DNA from: an uncultured Prevotellaceae bacterium
GTDB lineage: Bacteria > Bacteroidota > Bacteroidia > Bacteroidales > Bacteroidaceae
Assembly: GCA_902799765.1 (NCBI GenBank)
Contig: CADCBZ010000034.1
Span: 1-43,173 of the forward strand
DNA length: 43,173 bases
Reading direction: 5' to 3'
In this document: positions 25,219-34,672 of the stretch, piece by piece
How the letters are laid out: every line of letters starts with the position of its first letter
Numbering within the stretch: position 1 is the stretch's first letter
Notes under the pieces: generated by a model
Told to the model about the DNA's origin: nothing
Seen by the model: the letters and a program-made list of their open reading frames with translations, nothing else
Databases searched by the model: none
Made by a program: the position numbers and the translations under genes

Positions 25219-26022
25219 TTACTTGGTGATAGCCTTACGGGCAGCATCGATCTGCTCCTTAGCCTCGGCCAGCTGAGACTTCAGCTCGGCAACGGTCGTA
25301 GCGTTCAGAGTGTCGAGAGTAGCAAGTGCCTCAGCAACGGGCTTGATGTCGGGATCGTACTCAGCGAGACGGTTCAGAGCATCGAGAATCAGCACAACAC
25401 GGAAGGTGGTGTTAGCGGCAGCATCGTCGTCGAAAGCGGCGAGGAACTTGTCTGAGTTCTTGCTGGCACAATAGATCTGCTCAATGAGAGAGGCGGCGGC
25501 AATCTGCCAGAAGTAGTTGATGCGGCTGTTCTCATTCATAGAGTCATAGAGAACCTGAGGTGTCTCAGCAGGGCTGGTGTTCTCAAGAACCTTGAAGGAA
25601 GGATCGTTGATGTCGGCACCCAGCTTGGTCAGGGCCTTCTCATAATCATCAATAGACATCTCATAGAGCTTTGCGATGTTCTTGTCAACTTCGAGGGCTG
25701 CCATGATGCGATACTTCTCTGCGAGTGTGGTGGCGTTCTCTGCTACTGAAGGATCCAACAGATAGTCGGGCTTAACCTGCTTCTCCTCCTTTGTCAGCTT
25801 GAAGCTACCTTCATTGTCAGCCTGCAGGAAAGGAAGCTGCTTCAGCTTGCCAACTTCACTGGCCAGACTGTCAACATGCATCTTGATGCTTGCCTCAATC
25901 TGCTCCTGTTCGAAACTCTTTACTACTGAATCTGCTGACTCAGTATTGTTTGCAGTTTTGTTTCCGCAAGCTGCAAATGCGATTGCTGCGAATGCGACAG
26001 CGAGAATTGATAATTTTTTCAT
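25219..26022 (-). CDS. Predicted lipoprotein, mostly helical
   Basis: A 267-residue protein of unknown function with a lipoprotein signal (MKKLSILAVAFAAIAFAAC, Cys19). The rest is acidic and alpha-helical with no catalytic motif recognised. It ends in a probable coiled coil (LNATTVAELKSQLAEAKEQIDAARKAITK). It lies 46 bases after the large ABC transporter gene on the same strand and could be its periplasmic partner, but this is inference from position only. Confidence 0.75.
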   Translation of the reverse strand: MKKLSILAVAFAAIAFAACGNKTANNTESADSVVKSFEQEQIEASIKMHVDSLASEVGKLKQLPFLQADNEGSFKLTKEEKQVKPDYLLDPSVAENATTLAEKYRIMAALEVDKNIAKLYEMSIDDYEKALTKLGADINDPSFKVLENTSPAETPQVLYDSMNENSRINYFWQIAAASLIEQIYCASKNSDKFLAAFDDDAAANTTFRVVLILDALNRLAEYDPDIKPVAEALATLDTLNATTVAELKSQLAEAKEQIDAARKAITK

Positions 26023-26068
26023 TGTTTTTTTGAATTGATAGTTATTAATAAAAGAATTATTTATTTTT

Positions 26069-28969
26069 CTACTTTCTGATAATCCTTCCTGGCCAGTCGG
26101 TAAAGAGGAATAATGAGAGGATGAAACACATCAGCAACATGACACACATGTTGAACCAGAGTGTCTTGATCTGCCAATCGCCCAGAATCTTCACACTGCT
26201 ATAGAATGGCGCGCGTCCCCAATTATTTTGCGGGGTGAGGAAGATGGTCTGCATACGAGGCACGATATGACCATCGATGACTTCAAGCATCTTTTTCTGG
26301 TCTGCACCTACGACACAATCCTCAAGTTTGAGGTTGTAATTATCGCGTTTCAGTTCCAATACGGCATCCTTACCCATCTCACGTATCATCGTGGAGACGT
26401 ATTTGTCAGCCTTGAGCGAGATGGCATTGCTGCGCTGTGTAAGAATATTCTCGGCTTCTTTCAGATACTGGCGCAGCGACGGGTAACTGTAATCACCCTT
26501 ATAAGGTGCCATGCCACAATAAGAAGTCAGAGTGGGCAGGTTAATGCGGATGGTCTCTATGTGGTTGGGATCAACCTCCTTACCCTTCTCCTGCTCATCC
26601 TTCATGGTCTCTAATTGTGACTGCAGTTCGTCCACATAACCGAAGTTATAGAACTGTGTCTCATATTTCTCCTGATCCATCTTGAAGAATGGAGCCTCAT
26701 AGGCATTGTCGGTGAAGGATGTGACAGCCAGAGCCTCGTATGACCAGCGTGAAGGGATGATCTCGCCAATCAGAGGCACATTGCCTGTGGTGCTTTTGGG
26801 GGCCAGATCAGAGAAGCTCACCACCAGTCCACAAAGCAGAATCTGCGGAATCAGAAGGATGGGGATGGTGATATAGATGGCCACCACGGAGTTCAGACAC
26901 TGCGAGAGCAACAGTCCCATCAGACTCGACAGAAGAGCTGTGACAAAAAGGATCATCCACCAGGTCAGGAACAGACCGTGAAGTCCCATAATGTAATTAC
27001 CGATCAGAATAAACAATAAGGTCTGTAACAGCGACACACCTGCCATATAGACGATCTTCGATGAGATGTAGCTGCCGTACGACAGATTTAGGAAACTCTC
27101 ACGTTTCAACAACGCGCGATCCTTGATAATCTCCTCGGCACTGCCGCTCATACCAATAAAGGTGGCGACGATGACCGCCATGAAGAAATAGCTCACCAGA
27201 TTCTTGTTGTCCATCACGGAATAACCTTCTGGTGGAGAGTAACGTGTCAGCAGGGCACAGACCACAGCCAGCAACGGTGCCTCAAGCAATGTGATGCACA
27301 GATATTGGACATTGGTAATCTTAGTGCGGAAGTTACGACGTAAGAATATCAGGAACTGCTTGAATGCATTGGGCTTCTTCTGGTCTGAGGGCGGCACATC
27401 ACTGACCTTAGGCTCTGGCAACTCGGGTCTGTTCTTCAGATAGAGCTCATGCCACTCTTGTGGACTCATCTTTCGCTCATCAGAGATTTCGCCATTGTTG
27501 TTAAGTGCCTTTTCATCGATGATGTTCAGCACGATCTCCGGATTCACATTACCACAAGTGGGACAAGCACTGGTATCTGCATCAGCATAGTCGGCCGCTG
27601 TCTTGAAATAGGTAATGGCATCAATGGGGTTACCGTCGAAGACGGGGTAACCACCTTTATCGAGCAGCCAGAGACGGTCGAAGAGTTTATAGACGTCGCT
27701 TGATGGCTGATGGATATTCACAATGATCAGTTTGCCCTTCTGGGTCTGCTCCTTCAGCAGGTTGATCACCTTCTCTGTGTCGGCAGAGGAGAGACCTGAG
27801 GTAGGCTCATCGAGGAAGAGCACTGCCGGTTCACGTATCAACTCCAGGGCAATGTTCAGACGCTTGCGCTGACCGCCAGAGATATATTTATTGATGGCTG
27901 AACCAACTTTCAGATCTTTGGTAGCGTCGAGGCCTAAGTCCTTGAGGGTTTTCATCACCCGCTTGTCGAGGTCGGCTTCACTCATGCCCTCAAAGCAGAG
28001 CTTGGCGGTGAACCACAGGTTCTGATAGACGGTCAGTTCCTCGATCAGCAGGTCGTCTTGTGGCACGTAGCCAATCAGCGACTTGGCGGCAGGCTCGGAG
28101 ATATCGTGTCCGTTGATGGTGATGGTGCCCTCCTGAGGCCTCAGTGTGCCATTCAAGAGAGAGAGCAGGGTCGTCTTACCCGTACCTGAGCCACCCATGA
28201 TGGCTAACAGTTCACCGTTGCGCAATGTGAAACTCAGGTCGTGCATACCATTATCACTGTTCGGGAAGCGGAAATTGATGTTGCGTCCGCAGAATTCCAC
28301 TTCTTCCGTCTTATCTATATCCAGCCCCTTGACACCCTTATAGACATCGAGGATAGTGGAATAATAGACGGGTTTTCCGCTGGCTCCTTTCAGTACGCTG
28401 CTCTGGATCCATACCTGATAAGCACCTGAGAGCACGGGCACATCATTGAGCACCACGGTGTCAGGACCAGTGTAGGTGAACAGCAACATGCCAGTCTCGG
28501 GATCCAGTAAGGTCTTCAGCTGACCTTGGGTGTCGTCGAGCTGATGGATCATCACGTGCTCATTCTGGCGATTGTTGACGAAATCAACAAAGACTTGGAA
28601 TTGTGCATCGGAGATCTGTAAGGTCTTGGCCATTGTGGTAAACAGGTAGTCAGTGTGACCTTCCTGATAGTTGCAGAATTCCATGAGACGCAGGAGCAGT
28701 AAAGCTGCTTCCTTATGAGAAATCTTTGTTTTCAGTTCCTTACAGATAGAGTCAACGGTATTCTGAGGATCCGTACCCATGTCGTCGGACATCTCATAGA
28801 TGTTTCGTAAATCACTGTAGAATCCGAGGTATGATTCAATGTTCCTGATTCCAAAATAACGACGCATGTAGTTTTCCAGCATGGTTTTTGCCCATGCCTC
28901 ATCAACTTGTTCTTCCTTGCCAAATAAGGCAAACAAGCTTAGAAAACTGGATAGTAGAATATCAGTCAT
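26069..28969 (-). CDS. ABCG-like ABC transporter, ATPase and permease in one chain, 966 residues
   Basis: A half-transporter of the ABC-2/ABCG arrangement (ATPase before membrane domain). Residues about 1-130 are helical and TerB-like (KTMLENYMRRYFGIRN...); 130-225 form a beta-rich linker. The ATPase follows: Walker A GGSGTGKTTLL (about 257-267), Q-loop YVPQDD, signature YISGGQRKRL, Walker B AVLFLDEPTSGLSSAD. A CPTCGN motif near residue 475 may bind metal. Six or more membrane segments fill about 570-770, followed by a long soluble loop and a last segment near the C terminus (NMCVMLLMCFILSLFLF). Substrate unknown. It has its own promoter with a palindrome at the likely transcription start. 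Confidence 0.9.
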   Translation of the reverse strand: MTDILLSSFLSLFALFGKEEQVDEAWAKTMLENYMRRYFGIRNIESYLGFYSDLRNIYEMSDDMGTDPQNTVDSICKELKTKISHKEAALLLLRLMEFCNYQEGHTDYLFTTMAKTLQISDAQFQVFVDFVNNRQNEHVMIHQLDDTQGQLKTLLDPETGMLLFTYTGPDTVVLNDVPVLSGAYQVWIQSSVLKGASGKPVYYSTILDVYKGVKGLDIDKTEEVEFCGRNINFRFPNSDNGMHDLSFTLRNGELLAIMGGSGTGKTTLLSLLNGTLRPQEGTITINGHDISEPAAKSLIGYVPQDDLLIEELTVYQNLWFTAKLCFEGMSEADLDKRVMKTLKDLGLDATKDLKVGSAINKYISGGQRKRLNIALELIREPAVLFLDEPTSGLSSADTEKVINLLKEQTQKGKLIIVNIHQPSSDVYKLFDRLWLLDKGGYPVFDGNPIDAITYFKTAADYADADTSACPTCGNVNPEIVLNIIDEKALNNNGEISDERKMSPQEWHELYLKNRPELPEPKVSDVPPSDQKKPNAFKQFLIFLRRNFRTKITNVQYLCITLLEAPLLAVVCALLTRYSPPEGYSVMDNKNLVSYFFMAVIVATFIGMSGSAEEIIKDRALLKRESFLNLSYGSYISSKIVYMAGVSLLQTLLFILIGNYIMGLHGLFLTWWMILFVTALLSSLMGLLLSQCLNSVVAIYITIPILLIPQILLCGLVVSFSDLAPKSTTGNVPLIGEIIPSRWSYEALAVTSFTDNAYEAPFFKMDQEKYETQFYNFGYVDELQSQLETMKDEQEKGKEVDPNHIETIRINLPTLTSYCGMAPYKGDYSYPSLRQYLKEAENILTQRSNAISLKADKYVSTMIREMGKDAVLELKRDNYNLKLEDCVVGADQKKMLEVIDGHIVPRMQTIFLTPQNNWGRAPFYSSVKILGDWQIKTLWFNMCVMLLMCFILSLFLFTDWPGRIIRK

Positions 28970-28997
28970 CTTCCTAATTTAACACTAACACAATGTC

Positions 28998-29025
28998 CAA
29001 AATTGCAATTTTGCTTGCAAATATA
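28998..29025 (-). promoter_or_regulatory. Promoter and operator-like palindrome of the ABCG-like transporter
   Basis: On the minus strand TATATTTG (plus 29018-29025) fits the -7 box. Directly downstream lies a perfect 16-bp palindrome, CAAAATTGCAATTTTG (28998-29013), covering the expected transcription start. No exact -33 was found; CTTG at plus 29043-29046 has only a 17-bp spacer. Confidence 0.55.
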
Positions 29026-29079
29026 TTAAAAAAATCAGATTGCAAGCTTGTTAGGTAAGTTAAAAAGAATTAAACCGCT

Positions 29080-29538
29080 TTATTTACGCCCAAAATCGGC
29101 AGGCACCTCGCCCCATTTCTGCGTTTCCCACTTCATAATTGGGTTTTTGAAGTCATGTGTTTGTAGCCAGTTCTCCGCACGGACAATGATCTGGTAAAGT
29201 TGCTCTGTTTGTGGTGTGCGCTCTAATTTTGTTTTACATTTGCGCTTGCTGACCCAGAGGATGGCATTGTAGGAATCCGAGTAGATGGTCTTGTTGGGCA
29301 AACCCTTCTGCCAACAGAGTGCCAGCGCATGGACAATAGCCAGAAACTCACCGATATTATTCGTGCCATGAATCGGGCCATAGTGGAACACGCGAGCACC
29401 TGTCTGCAGATCGATGGCCTGATACTCCATCGGTCCGGGGTTACCTGAGCAGGCTGCATCTACAGCCCATGCGTCTGCCCTCACCTCAGGAGGCAGGGAC
29501 AGTACGGTGTCATGTCTGTAATCTGGCGGATTCTGCAT
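29080..29538 (-). CDS. RNase H family protein
   Basis: A 152-residue RNase H fold that should cleave RNA in RNA-DNA hybrids. Carboxylate ligands are visible: Asp in WAVDAACSGNPG, Glu in NNIGEFLAIVHAL, Asp in IYSDSYNAILW and the late Asp in EVPADFGRK. The N-terminal hybrid-binding domain found in many Bacteroidota RNase HI proteins is absent. The start is ATG 29538, one base after the argS stop codon; a longer reading runs back into argS and has no family similarity. It is likely co-transcribed and coupled with argS. Confidence 0.88.
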   Translation of the reverse strand: MQNPPDYRHDTVLSLPPEVRADAWAVDAACSGNPGPMEYQAIDLQTGARVFHYGPIHGTNNIGEFLAIVHALALCWQKGLPNKTIYSDSYNAILWVSKRKCKTKLERTPQTEQLYQIIVRAENWLQTHDFKNPIMKWETQKWGEVPADFGRK

Positions 29539-29539
29539 A

Positions 29540-31324
29540 TTACATACGTTCGGGCACTTCGATACCGAGGAGGCCCATGCCGTTCTTGATGATCTTGGCG
29601 ACATTCTTAGCCAGCATCAGACGGACGGCTTTCTTGTCGGCATCTGCCTCGTTCAAGATTGAGTAATCGTGATAGAATTGGTTGAACACCTTCGTCAGCT
29701 CGTAACAGTAGTTAGCGATACCACTGGGTGAATAGTCCTTGCCGGCTTGCTCGACGGCAGCACCAAACTCATTCATCTTCTGCACCAGTTCCACTTCCTT
29801 CTCTGCCAATGCAACGGGCGCAATGGCGGGAGTGAGGTTTTCTGCCTCTGCTTTGCGCAGGATGCTACGGATACGGGCGTAGGTATATTGGATGAAAGGA
29901 CCTGTATTACCGTTGAAATCGATACTTTCCTCAGGGTTGAAGAGCATGTTCTTACGGGCATCGACTTTCAGGATGAAATACTTCAAAGCACCCATACCCA
30001 CGATGCGGGCAATCTCATTACGCTCTTCCTCGCTCATATCGTCGAATTTCCCCAATTCCATCGAGGTTTTTAGGGCATCGCTGACCATCAGGTCCATCAG
30101 GTCGTCGGCATCGACAACGGTGCCCTCGCGACTCTTCATCTTACCGTTTGGCAACTCCACCATACCATAGGAGAAGTGAACCAGTTCCTTACCCCATTTG
30201 AATCCTAAGCGGTCTAACAGGATGGAGAGCACCTGGAAGTGATAGTTCTGCTCATTACCCACGACATAGATCATCTTGTCGATGGGGTAATCTTGGAAAC
30301 GCATCTCGGCCGTACCGATATCCTGTGTCATATAAACGCTGGTTCCATCAGAGCGCAGCAGCAGTTTCTGATCCAGTCCCTCGTTGGTGAGGTCTGCCCA
30401 TACGCTGTTGTCCTCGTGGCGCTCGAAGAGTCCTTTGGCAAGACCTTCCTCTACCTTGGCCTTACCCTTCAGGTAGGTCTGACTCTCATAATAGATCTTA
30501 TCAAAGCCTACACCCAGTTTTTTGTAGGTTTCGTCGAAGCCGGCATACACCCAGTTGTTCATCTTCTCCCACAAGGCACGTACCTCAGGGTCGTTCTGCT
30601 CCCATTTCACGAGCATCTCATGGGCTTCTTTAATCAACGGAGCCTCCTGCTTGGCCTTCTCTTCATCCATGCCCTGAGCCACTAATTCCTTGATTTCATC
30701 GCGATAATGCTTGTCGAAAGCCACATAGTAGTCACCGATCAGATGGTCGCCTTTCTTGCCAGAAGATTCGGGTGTCTCACCATGGCCGTACTTCAACCAC
30801 GCCAGCATCGATTTACAGATGTGGATACCACGGTCGTTCACGATGTTGGTCTTCACCACCTTGTTACCATTAGCTTCCATGATCTGAGCTAACGACCATC
30901 CTAACAGGTTGTTACGCACATGACCGAGGTGAAGTGGTTTGTTGGTGTTGGGTGAAGAGTATTCGATCATCACGAGGGGTGAGTCTTCTGTGGCCTGCTT
31001 CATACCAAAATGCTCGTCGGCATCGATGGCCTTGAGCAGTTCCAACCATGCTCCGTCGCCAATGCTCAGGTTCAGGAAACCTTTCACCACATTAAACTTC
31101 TCCACAGCCGGACAGTTGGCTGTCAGGTATTCGCCAATCTCCTGAGCCGTCTGCTCGGGACTCTTTTTGGCGGCCTTTACAAAGGGGAATACCACGAGTG
31201 TCAGATTTCCCTCAAACTCACTTCTCGTCTTCTGCAGCTGCACCATCTTCTCTGTGGCGTCCATGCCATAGAGCGCCTTTACGGCCTCTTGTGCAGCCTT
31301 GCTGATCAATGCTTCAATATTCAT
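29540..31324 (-). CDS. argS: Arginyl-tRNA synthetase
   Basis: Charges tRNA-Arg with arginine. The 594-residue class I synthetase has the N-terminal Add-1 domain (about 1-100), the HIGH motif as HLGH in SPNTNKPLHLGHVRNNLLG, and a KMSKS-like NGKMKSREGTVV segment. The DALR anticodon-binding domain ends the protein. Start ATG 31324 is 20 bases from its -7 box; the frame is open further upstream but through the promoter. It ends one base before the RNase H start. Confidence 0.96.
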   Translation of the reverse strand: MNIEALISKAAQEAVKALYGMDATEKMVQLQKTRSEFEGNLTLVVFPFVKAAKKSPEQTAQEIGEYLTANCPAVEKFNVVKGFLNLSIGDGAWLELLKAIDADEHFGMKQATEDSPLVMIEYSSPNTNKPLHLGHVRNNLLGWSLAQIMEANGNKVVKTNIVNDRGIHICKSMLAWLKYGHGETPESSGKKGDHLIGDYYVAFDKHYRDEIKELVAQGMDEEKAKQEAPLIKEAHEMLVKWEQNDPEVRALWEKMNNWVYAGFDETYKKLGVGFDKIYYESQTYLKGKAKVEEGLAKGLFERHEDNSVWADLTNEGLDQKLLLRSDGTSVYMTQDIGTAEMRFQDYPIDKMIYVVGNEQNYHFQVLSILLDRLGFKWGKELVHFSYGMVELPNGKMKSREGTVVDADDLMDLMVSDALKTSMELGKFDDMSEEERNEIARIVGMGALKYFILKVDARKNMLFNPEESIDFNGNTGPFIQYTYARIRSILRKAEAENLTPAIAPVALAEKEVELVQKMNEFGAAVEQAGKDYSPSGIANYCYELTKVFNQFYHDYSILNEADADKKAVRLMLAKNVAKIIKNGMGLLGIEVPERM

Positions 31325-31343
31325 CTTTTTCAAATTTTGGGTG

Positions 31344-31375
31344 CAAAGGTACGAATAAGTGAGCGAAAAACCAAA
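31344..31375 (-). promoter_or_regulatory. Promoter of argS
   Basis: Minus-strand TTTG (plus 31372-31375) and TACCTTTG (plus 31344-31351) are 20 bp apart, a full consensus. The -33 box touches the symporter stop codon (31377-31379), so the promoter is packed right behind that gene. Confidence 0.78.
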
Positions 31376-31376
31376 T

Positions 31377-32831
31377 TTATTTGGGTTTTTCCGAGCGTGA
31401 GTATCTTCGAGACGTAGTCTCAAAGGTATGAAGCCCCACAAACGTCAACAATCCATTGAGCATCAGCAATTCATAACCAAAATGGTAGTCCCAAACATGC
31501 TGGACCATCCTGTCAAGTGCAAAGCAGAGCAGGGGTGAGGCGATGCAGATATAAGGCACCAGACGGTCATTGGGCTGTCTCTTCGTGAAGAGCCCAAAGG
31601 AAAATAGTCCCAGCAACGGACCATAAGTATAGCTGGCCAAAATATAGATAGCGTCAATCAGTGAGGTGGAGTTAAGCTGACGGAACAACAGGATAAACAG
31701 CATGAAGAAGCCACACATGACGATATGCGTTCTCTTTCTAAGTGCTTCATTATCAGGCTTCCGACAGATATCTACGCAGAAACAGGTCGTCAGGGAGGTA
31801 AGGGCAGAGTCAGCGCTGGAGAACGAAGCTGCCACAATACCGATGGCGAAGAAGAGTGGTAGAAGGTGAGCAGTAAGTGGTGAGAGACCAGAACAAGACT
31901 GTATATAGTTGGGAAGAAGGGCGTCACCCTTCAAAGGCACCTCGCCACCTGCCAGGATGGCCAGCAGTATGCCAAGGGATAGAAACAGCAGGTTGGCAGG
32001 TACAAAGGCCATTCCATAGCTGCACATATCTTTCTGCGCATCGCGTAACGTCTTGCAGGTCAGGTTCTTCTGCATCATATCCTGATCCAGTCCTGTCATC
32101 ACGATGGCTACAAAGACACCACTCAGGAACTGCTTCCAGAAGTTGTGTGGCGACACCCAGTCATCGAACACGAAGATGCGACTCATCTCACTGTTGGCAA
32201 TAGTCGTTATCGCCTCACTGACAGACAGATGCATCTGGCTGATGACGGAAAGGATAATCAGGATGAGAGCCATGAACAGGCAGAGGGTCTGGAAAGAATC
32301 CGTAAACACCAGTGTAGCGATGCCGCCACGACGGGTGTAGAGCCAGATGAGCAGCACCATCATGATGACATTCACCTCAAAGGGGATGCCGGCAGGGGCA
32401 AAGACAAATTGTTGCAGGATGATGCAGACCACATAGAATCTGACTGCCGCACCTGTCATCTTCGACAGCAGGAAGAAACTGGCTCCCGTCAGATAGGAAC
32501 GCGCTCCCAACCGCTGTCCCAGATAGGTGTAGATGCTCGTGAGGTTCAGACGGTAGTAGAGCGGCAATAATACGAAGGCAATCACCAGATAACCCCCGAT
32601 GAAACCGAGACACATCTGCAGATAAGTCATCTGCGACGTGAGCACCATGCCTGGCACAGAGACGAAAGTGACACCAGAGATGGAAGCGCCGATCATGCCG
32701 AAAGCCACCATATACCATGGTGCCCGTCGGTTTGCCCGATAAAAGGTGCTGTTATCAGCTTGTTTGCTCGTGAGATGGCTGATGCCGAAGAGGATGGCGA
32801 AATATACTAAGATGGTAATCAGGATGATCAT
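31377..32831 (-). CDS. Sodium:solute symporter (SSS family)
   Basis: A 484-residue inner-membrane transporter of the SSS family, with about 13 hydrophobic segments. The family pattern is visible in PWYMVAFGMIGASISGVTFVSVPGMV (first broken helix, sodium site) and FFAIGIVAASFSSADSALTSLTTCF (the conserved helix 8 with the second sodium site residues). Substrate unknown: relatives carry sugars, sialic acid, myo-inositol or amino acids. The start is set at ATG 32831, 7 bases after the ABC exporter stop; an earlier in-frame start at 32870 would overlap that gene. It belongs to the run of closely spaced minus-strand genes starting at 38712. Confidence 0.88.
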   Translation of the reverse strand: MIILITILVYFAILFGISHLTSKQADNSTFYRANRRAPWYMVAFGMIGASISGVTFVSVPGMVLTSQMTYLQMCLGFIGGYLVIAFVLLPLYYRLNLTSIYTYLGQRLGARSYLTGASFFLLSKMTGAAVRFYVVCIILQQFVFAPAGIPFEVNVIMMVLLIWLYTRRGGIATLVFTDSFQTLCLFMALILIILSVISQMHLSVSEAITTIANSEMSRIFVFDDWVSPHNFWKQFLSGVFVAIVMTGLDQDMMQKNLTCKTLRDAQKDMCSYGMAFVPANLLFLSLGILLAILAGGEVPLKGDALLPNYIQSCSGLSPLTAHLLPLFFAIGIVAASFSSADSALTSLTTCFCVDICRKPDNEALRKRTHIVMCGFFMLFILLFRQLNSTSLIDAIYILASYTYGPLLGLFSFGLFTKRQPNDRLVPYICIASPLLCFALDRMVQHVWDYHFGYELLMLNGLLTFVGLHTFETTSRRYSRSEKPK

Positions 32832-32838
32832 GGCTGTT

Positions 32839-34671
32839 TTATCCGATGGTACTGGCGATTTTATCGACATTCATACTGCGGGCGCTGGCATCGAAGATGT
32901 CTTTGTAAAGTCCGCCCTGACGATACACCTCCTGAGGCGTCCCCGACTGTACGACGCGTCCCTGCTGGAGCACATAGATCTGATCGGCATCGATGATCTG
33001 CCCGATGTTATGGGAGATAATGATGACTGTGCGTCCCTGTTTGATGGCATCGATGCTCGCCTTGATCTGTTCGGTGGCGATGGCATCGAGACTTGCCGTC
33101 GGCTCATCAAGGAAGATGATGGGCGGGTTCTTGATGAACATACGGGCGATGGCGATGCGCTGCTGCTGACCGCCACTGAGTTGCAGGGCTGCGGTCTCGA
33201 AACCATGAGGCAGTTGCATAATCTGATCGTAGATATAGGCTTGTTGGGCAGCGCGCACCACATCGTCGTGGGTGGCCTGAGGGTTGCCGTATTTGATATT
33301 TTCCTCGATGGAACCGTCAAAAATGTGATTTTTCTGGAGCACCAGACCGATGTTCTCACGCAGCCACTCGGTATCCCATTCATGCAAGGGCACACCATCC
33401 AAACGGATAGAACCCTCCTGAGGCTCATAGAACTTGTCGAGCAGGTTCACAATGGTGCTCTTGCCTGCACCGCTGAGACCTACCAATGCCGTAATCTTAC
33501 CGCTTTCGATACGCATCGACACATCGTGGAGTGCCTTGGTGCCGTTGCTATACGTGAAGTTCACGTCTTGCAGCTCGAAGTTGCCTGTCACCTTCTCTGG
33601 CTGATGCTGTCCTGTGGTCTCCACCTCCTTGTCGGCCTGAAGGATACCGAAGAAGCCTTCGGCGTAGATCAGGGCGTCGTTCATATCGTCATAGATACGG
33701 TGCAGTTGTCGGATAGGGGCGCTGACATTGGCGAAGAGCATCACGTGATACATGATCTTACCAATCGACATACCTGGGTAATCTATCAGCACCAGATAAG
33801 CCGTCAGGATGATGATGAGGACGGTGCCTATCTGTTCCAGGAAACTTTTCAAGCCATTGAACAGGTAAGCCTGTTTGCGGGTGTTCAACTGCAGGTCGGT
33901 CATCGTACGCTGGATGCCTGCCTGACGGTCGGCCTCTATCTTCTCACGGTTGAACGACTTGATGACAGTGATGCTCTCGATGATGTTCAGAATACCCTGA
34001 CTTACAGCCTGATGTCCACCGAAGATTCCTCGGCGACCGCCTTTCATACGGGAAGCCTGAATATAAGTCACCCAGAAATAGAGCGGTACGATACAAAGTG
34101 CTACCAGACCCACATAGACATTGGCAGCAAACATCAGTACTAGGGCGAGGACGGCACTCGTGAAGAGCGGCAGGATCTCAATGAAGAAGTTGTTCACCGT
34201 GTTGCTGAGGCTCATGATGCCTCGGTCTATCCTCGACTGCAACTTACCCGTTTCGTTGCCCTCGCTGGTGAAGAAGGCCATGCGGAAGGAAAGGATCCTA
34301 TCGACAACCCGTAGCGACAGGTCGCGGCTCACTAAGATACGCATCCGCTCACCGTAATACCGCTGAAAGAAGGTCACCAGTGCGCCGATCACCTCCTTGC
34401 CTAATAAGATGATGGTGATAATGGTCAGGATCCTGACGGCCTCAGCCCACACGAATCCGCCAGGTTGCTGGATAAGGGCGTTGATGGCATCTACGGCACG
34501 GTCGAGTACCACCGCATTCACCTGTGCCATCAGCGAACCAATCAGTGTCAGCACCAGTGTGATGGCGATGAGCCATCTGTAAGGCAACACAAACGGCATG
34601 ATGTTCGTCAGCAACTGCCAGAGGTTCATCTTGTTGGCAGACGACTCTTGTTGGGAGCTGTTTCCTGTCAT
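32839..34671 (-). CDS. ABC exporter, MsbA/multidrug type
   Basis: A 610-residue half-transporter: six membrane helices (about residues 35-330), then the ATPase with Walker A GLSGAGKSTIVNLLDKF, Q-loop LVLQKN, signature QLSGGQQQRIAIARM, Walker B PIIFLDEPTASLD and a switch histidine in IIISHN. It should work as a homodimer, exporting lipid, peptide or drug. It begins one base after the PrsW-like stop and ends 7 bases before the symporter, in one operon. The substrate cannot be told from the sequence. Confidence 0.92.
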   Translation of the reverse strand: MTGNSSQQESSANKMNLWQLLTNIMPFVLPYRWLIAITLVLTLIGSLMAQVNAVVLDRAVDAINALIQQPGGFVWAEAVRILTIITIILLGKEVIGALVTFFQRYYGERMRILVSRDLSLRVVDRILSFRMAFFTSEGNETGKLQSRIDRGIMSLSNTVNNFFIEILPLFTSAVLALVLMFAANVYVGLVALCIVPLYFWVTYIQASRMKGGRRGIFGGHQAVSQGILNIIESITVIKSFNREKIEADRQAGIQRTMTDLQLNTRKQAYLFNGLKSFLEQIGTVLIIILTAYLVLIDYPGMSIGKIMYHVMLFANVSAPIRQLHRIYDDMNDALIYAEGFFGILQADKEVETTGQHQPEKVTGNFELQDVNFTYSNGTKALHDVSMRIESGKITALVGLSGAGKSTIVNLLDKFYEPQEGSIRLDGVPLHEWDTEWLRENIGLVLQKNHIFDGSIEENIKYGNPQATHDDVVRAAQQAYIYDQIMQLPHGFETAALQLSGGQQQRIAIARMFIKNPPIIFLDEPTASLDAIATEQIKASIDAIKQGRTVIIISHNIGQIIDADQIYVLQQGRVVQSGTPQEVYRQGGLYKDIFDASARSMNVDKIASTIG

Positions 34672-34672
34672 G

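Noticed and set aside
32746-34143. A 465-residue antisense ORF over the ABC exporter gene, and similar long antisense frames at 37195-38070
   Set aside because: Both lie opposite genes with clear motifs; long antisense frames are expected from the codon bias of these genes.
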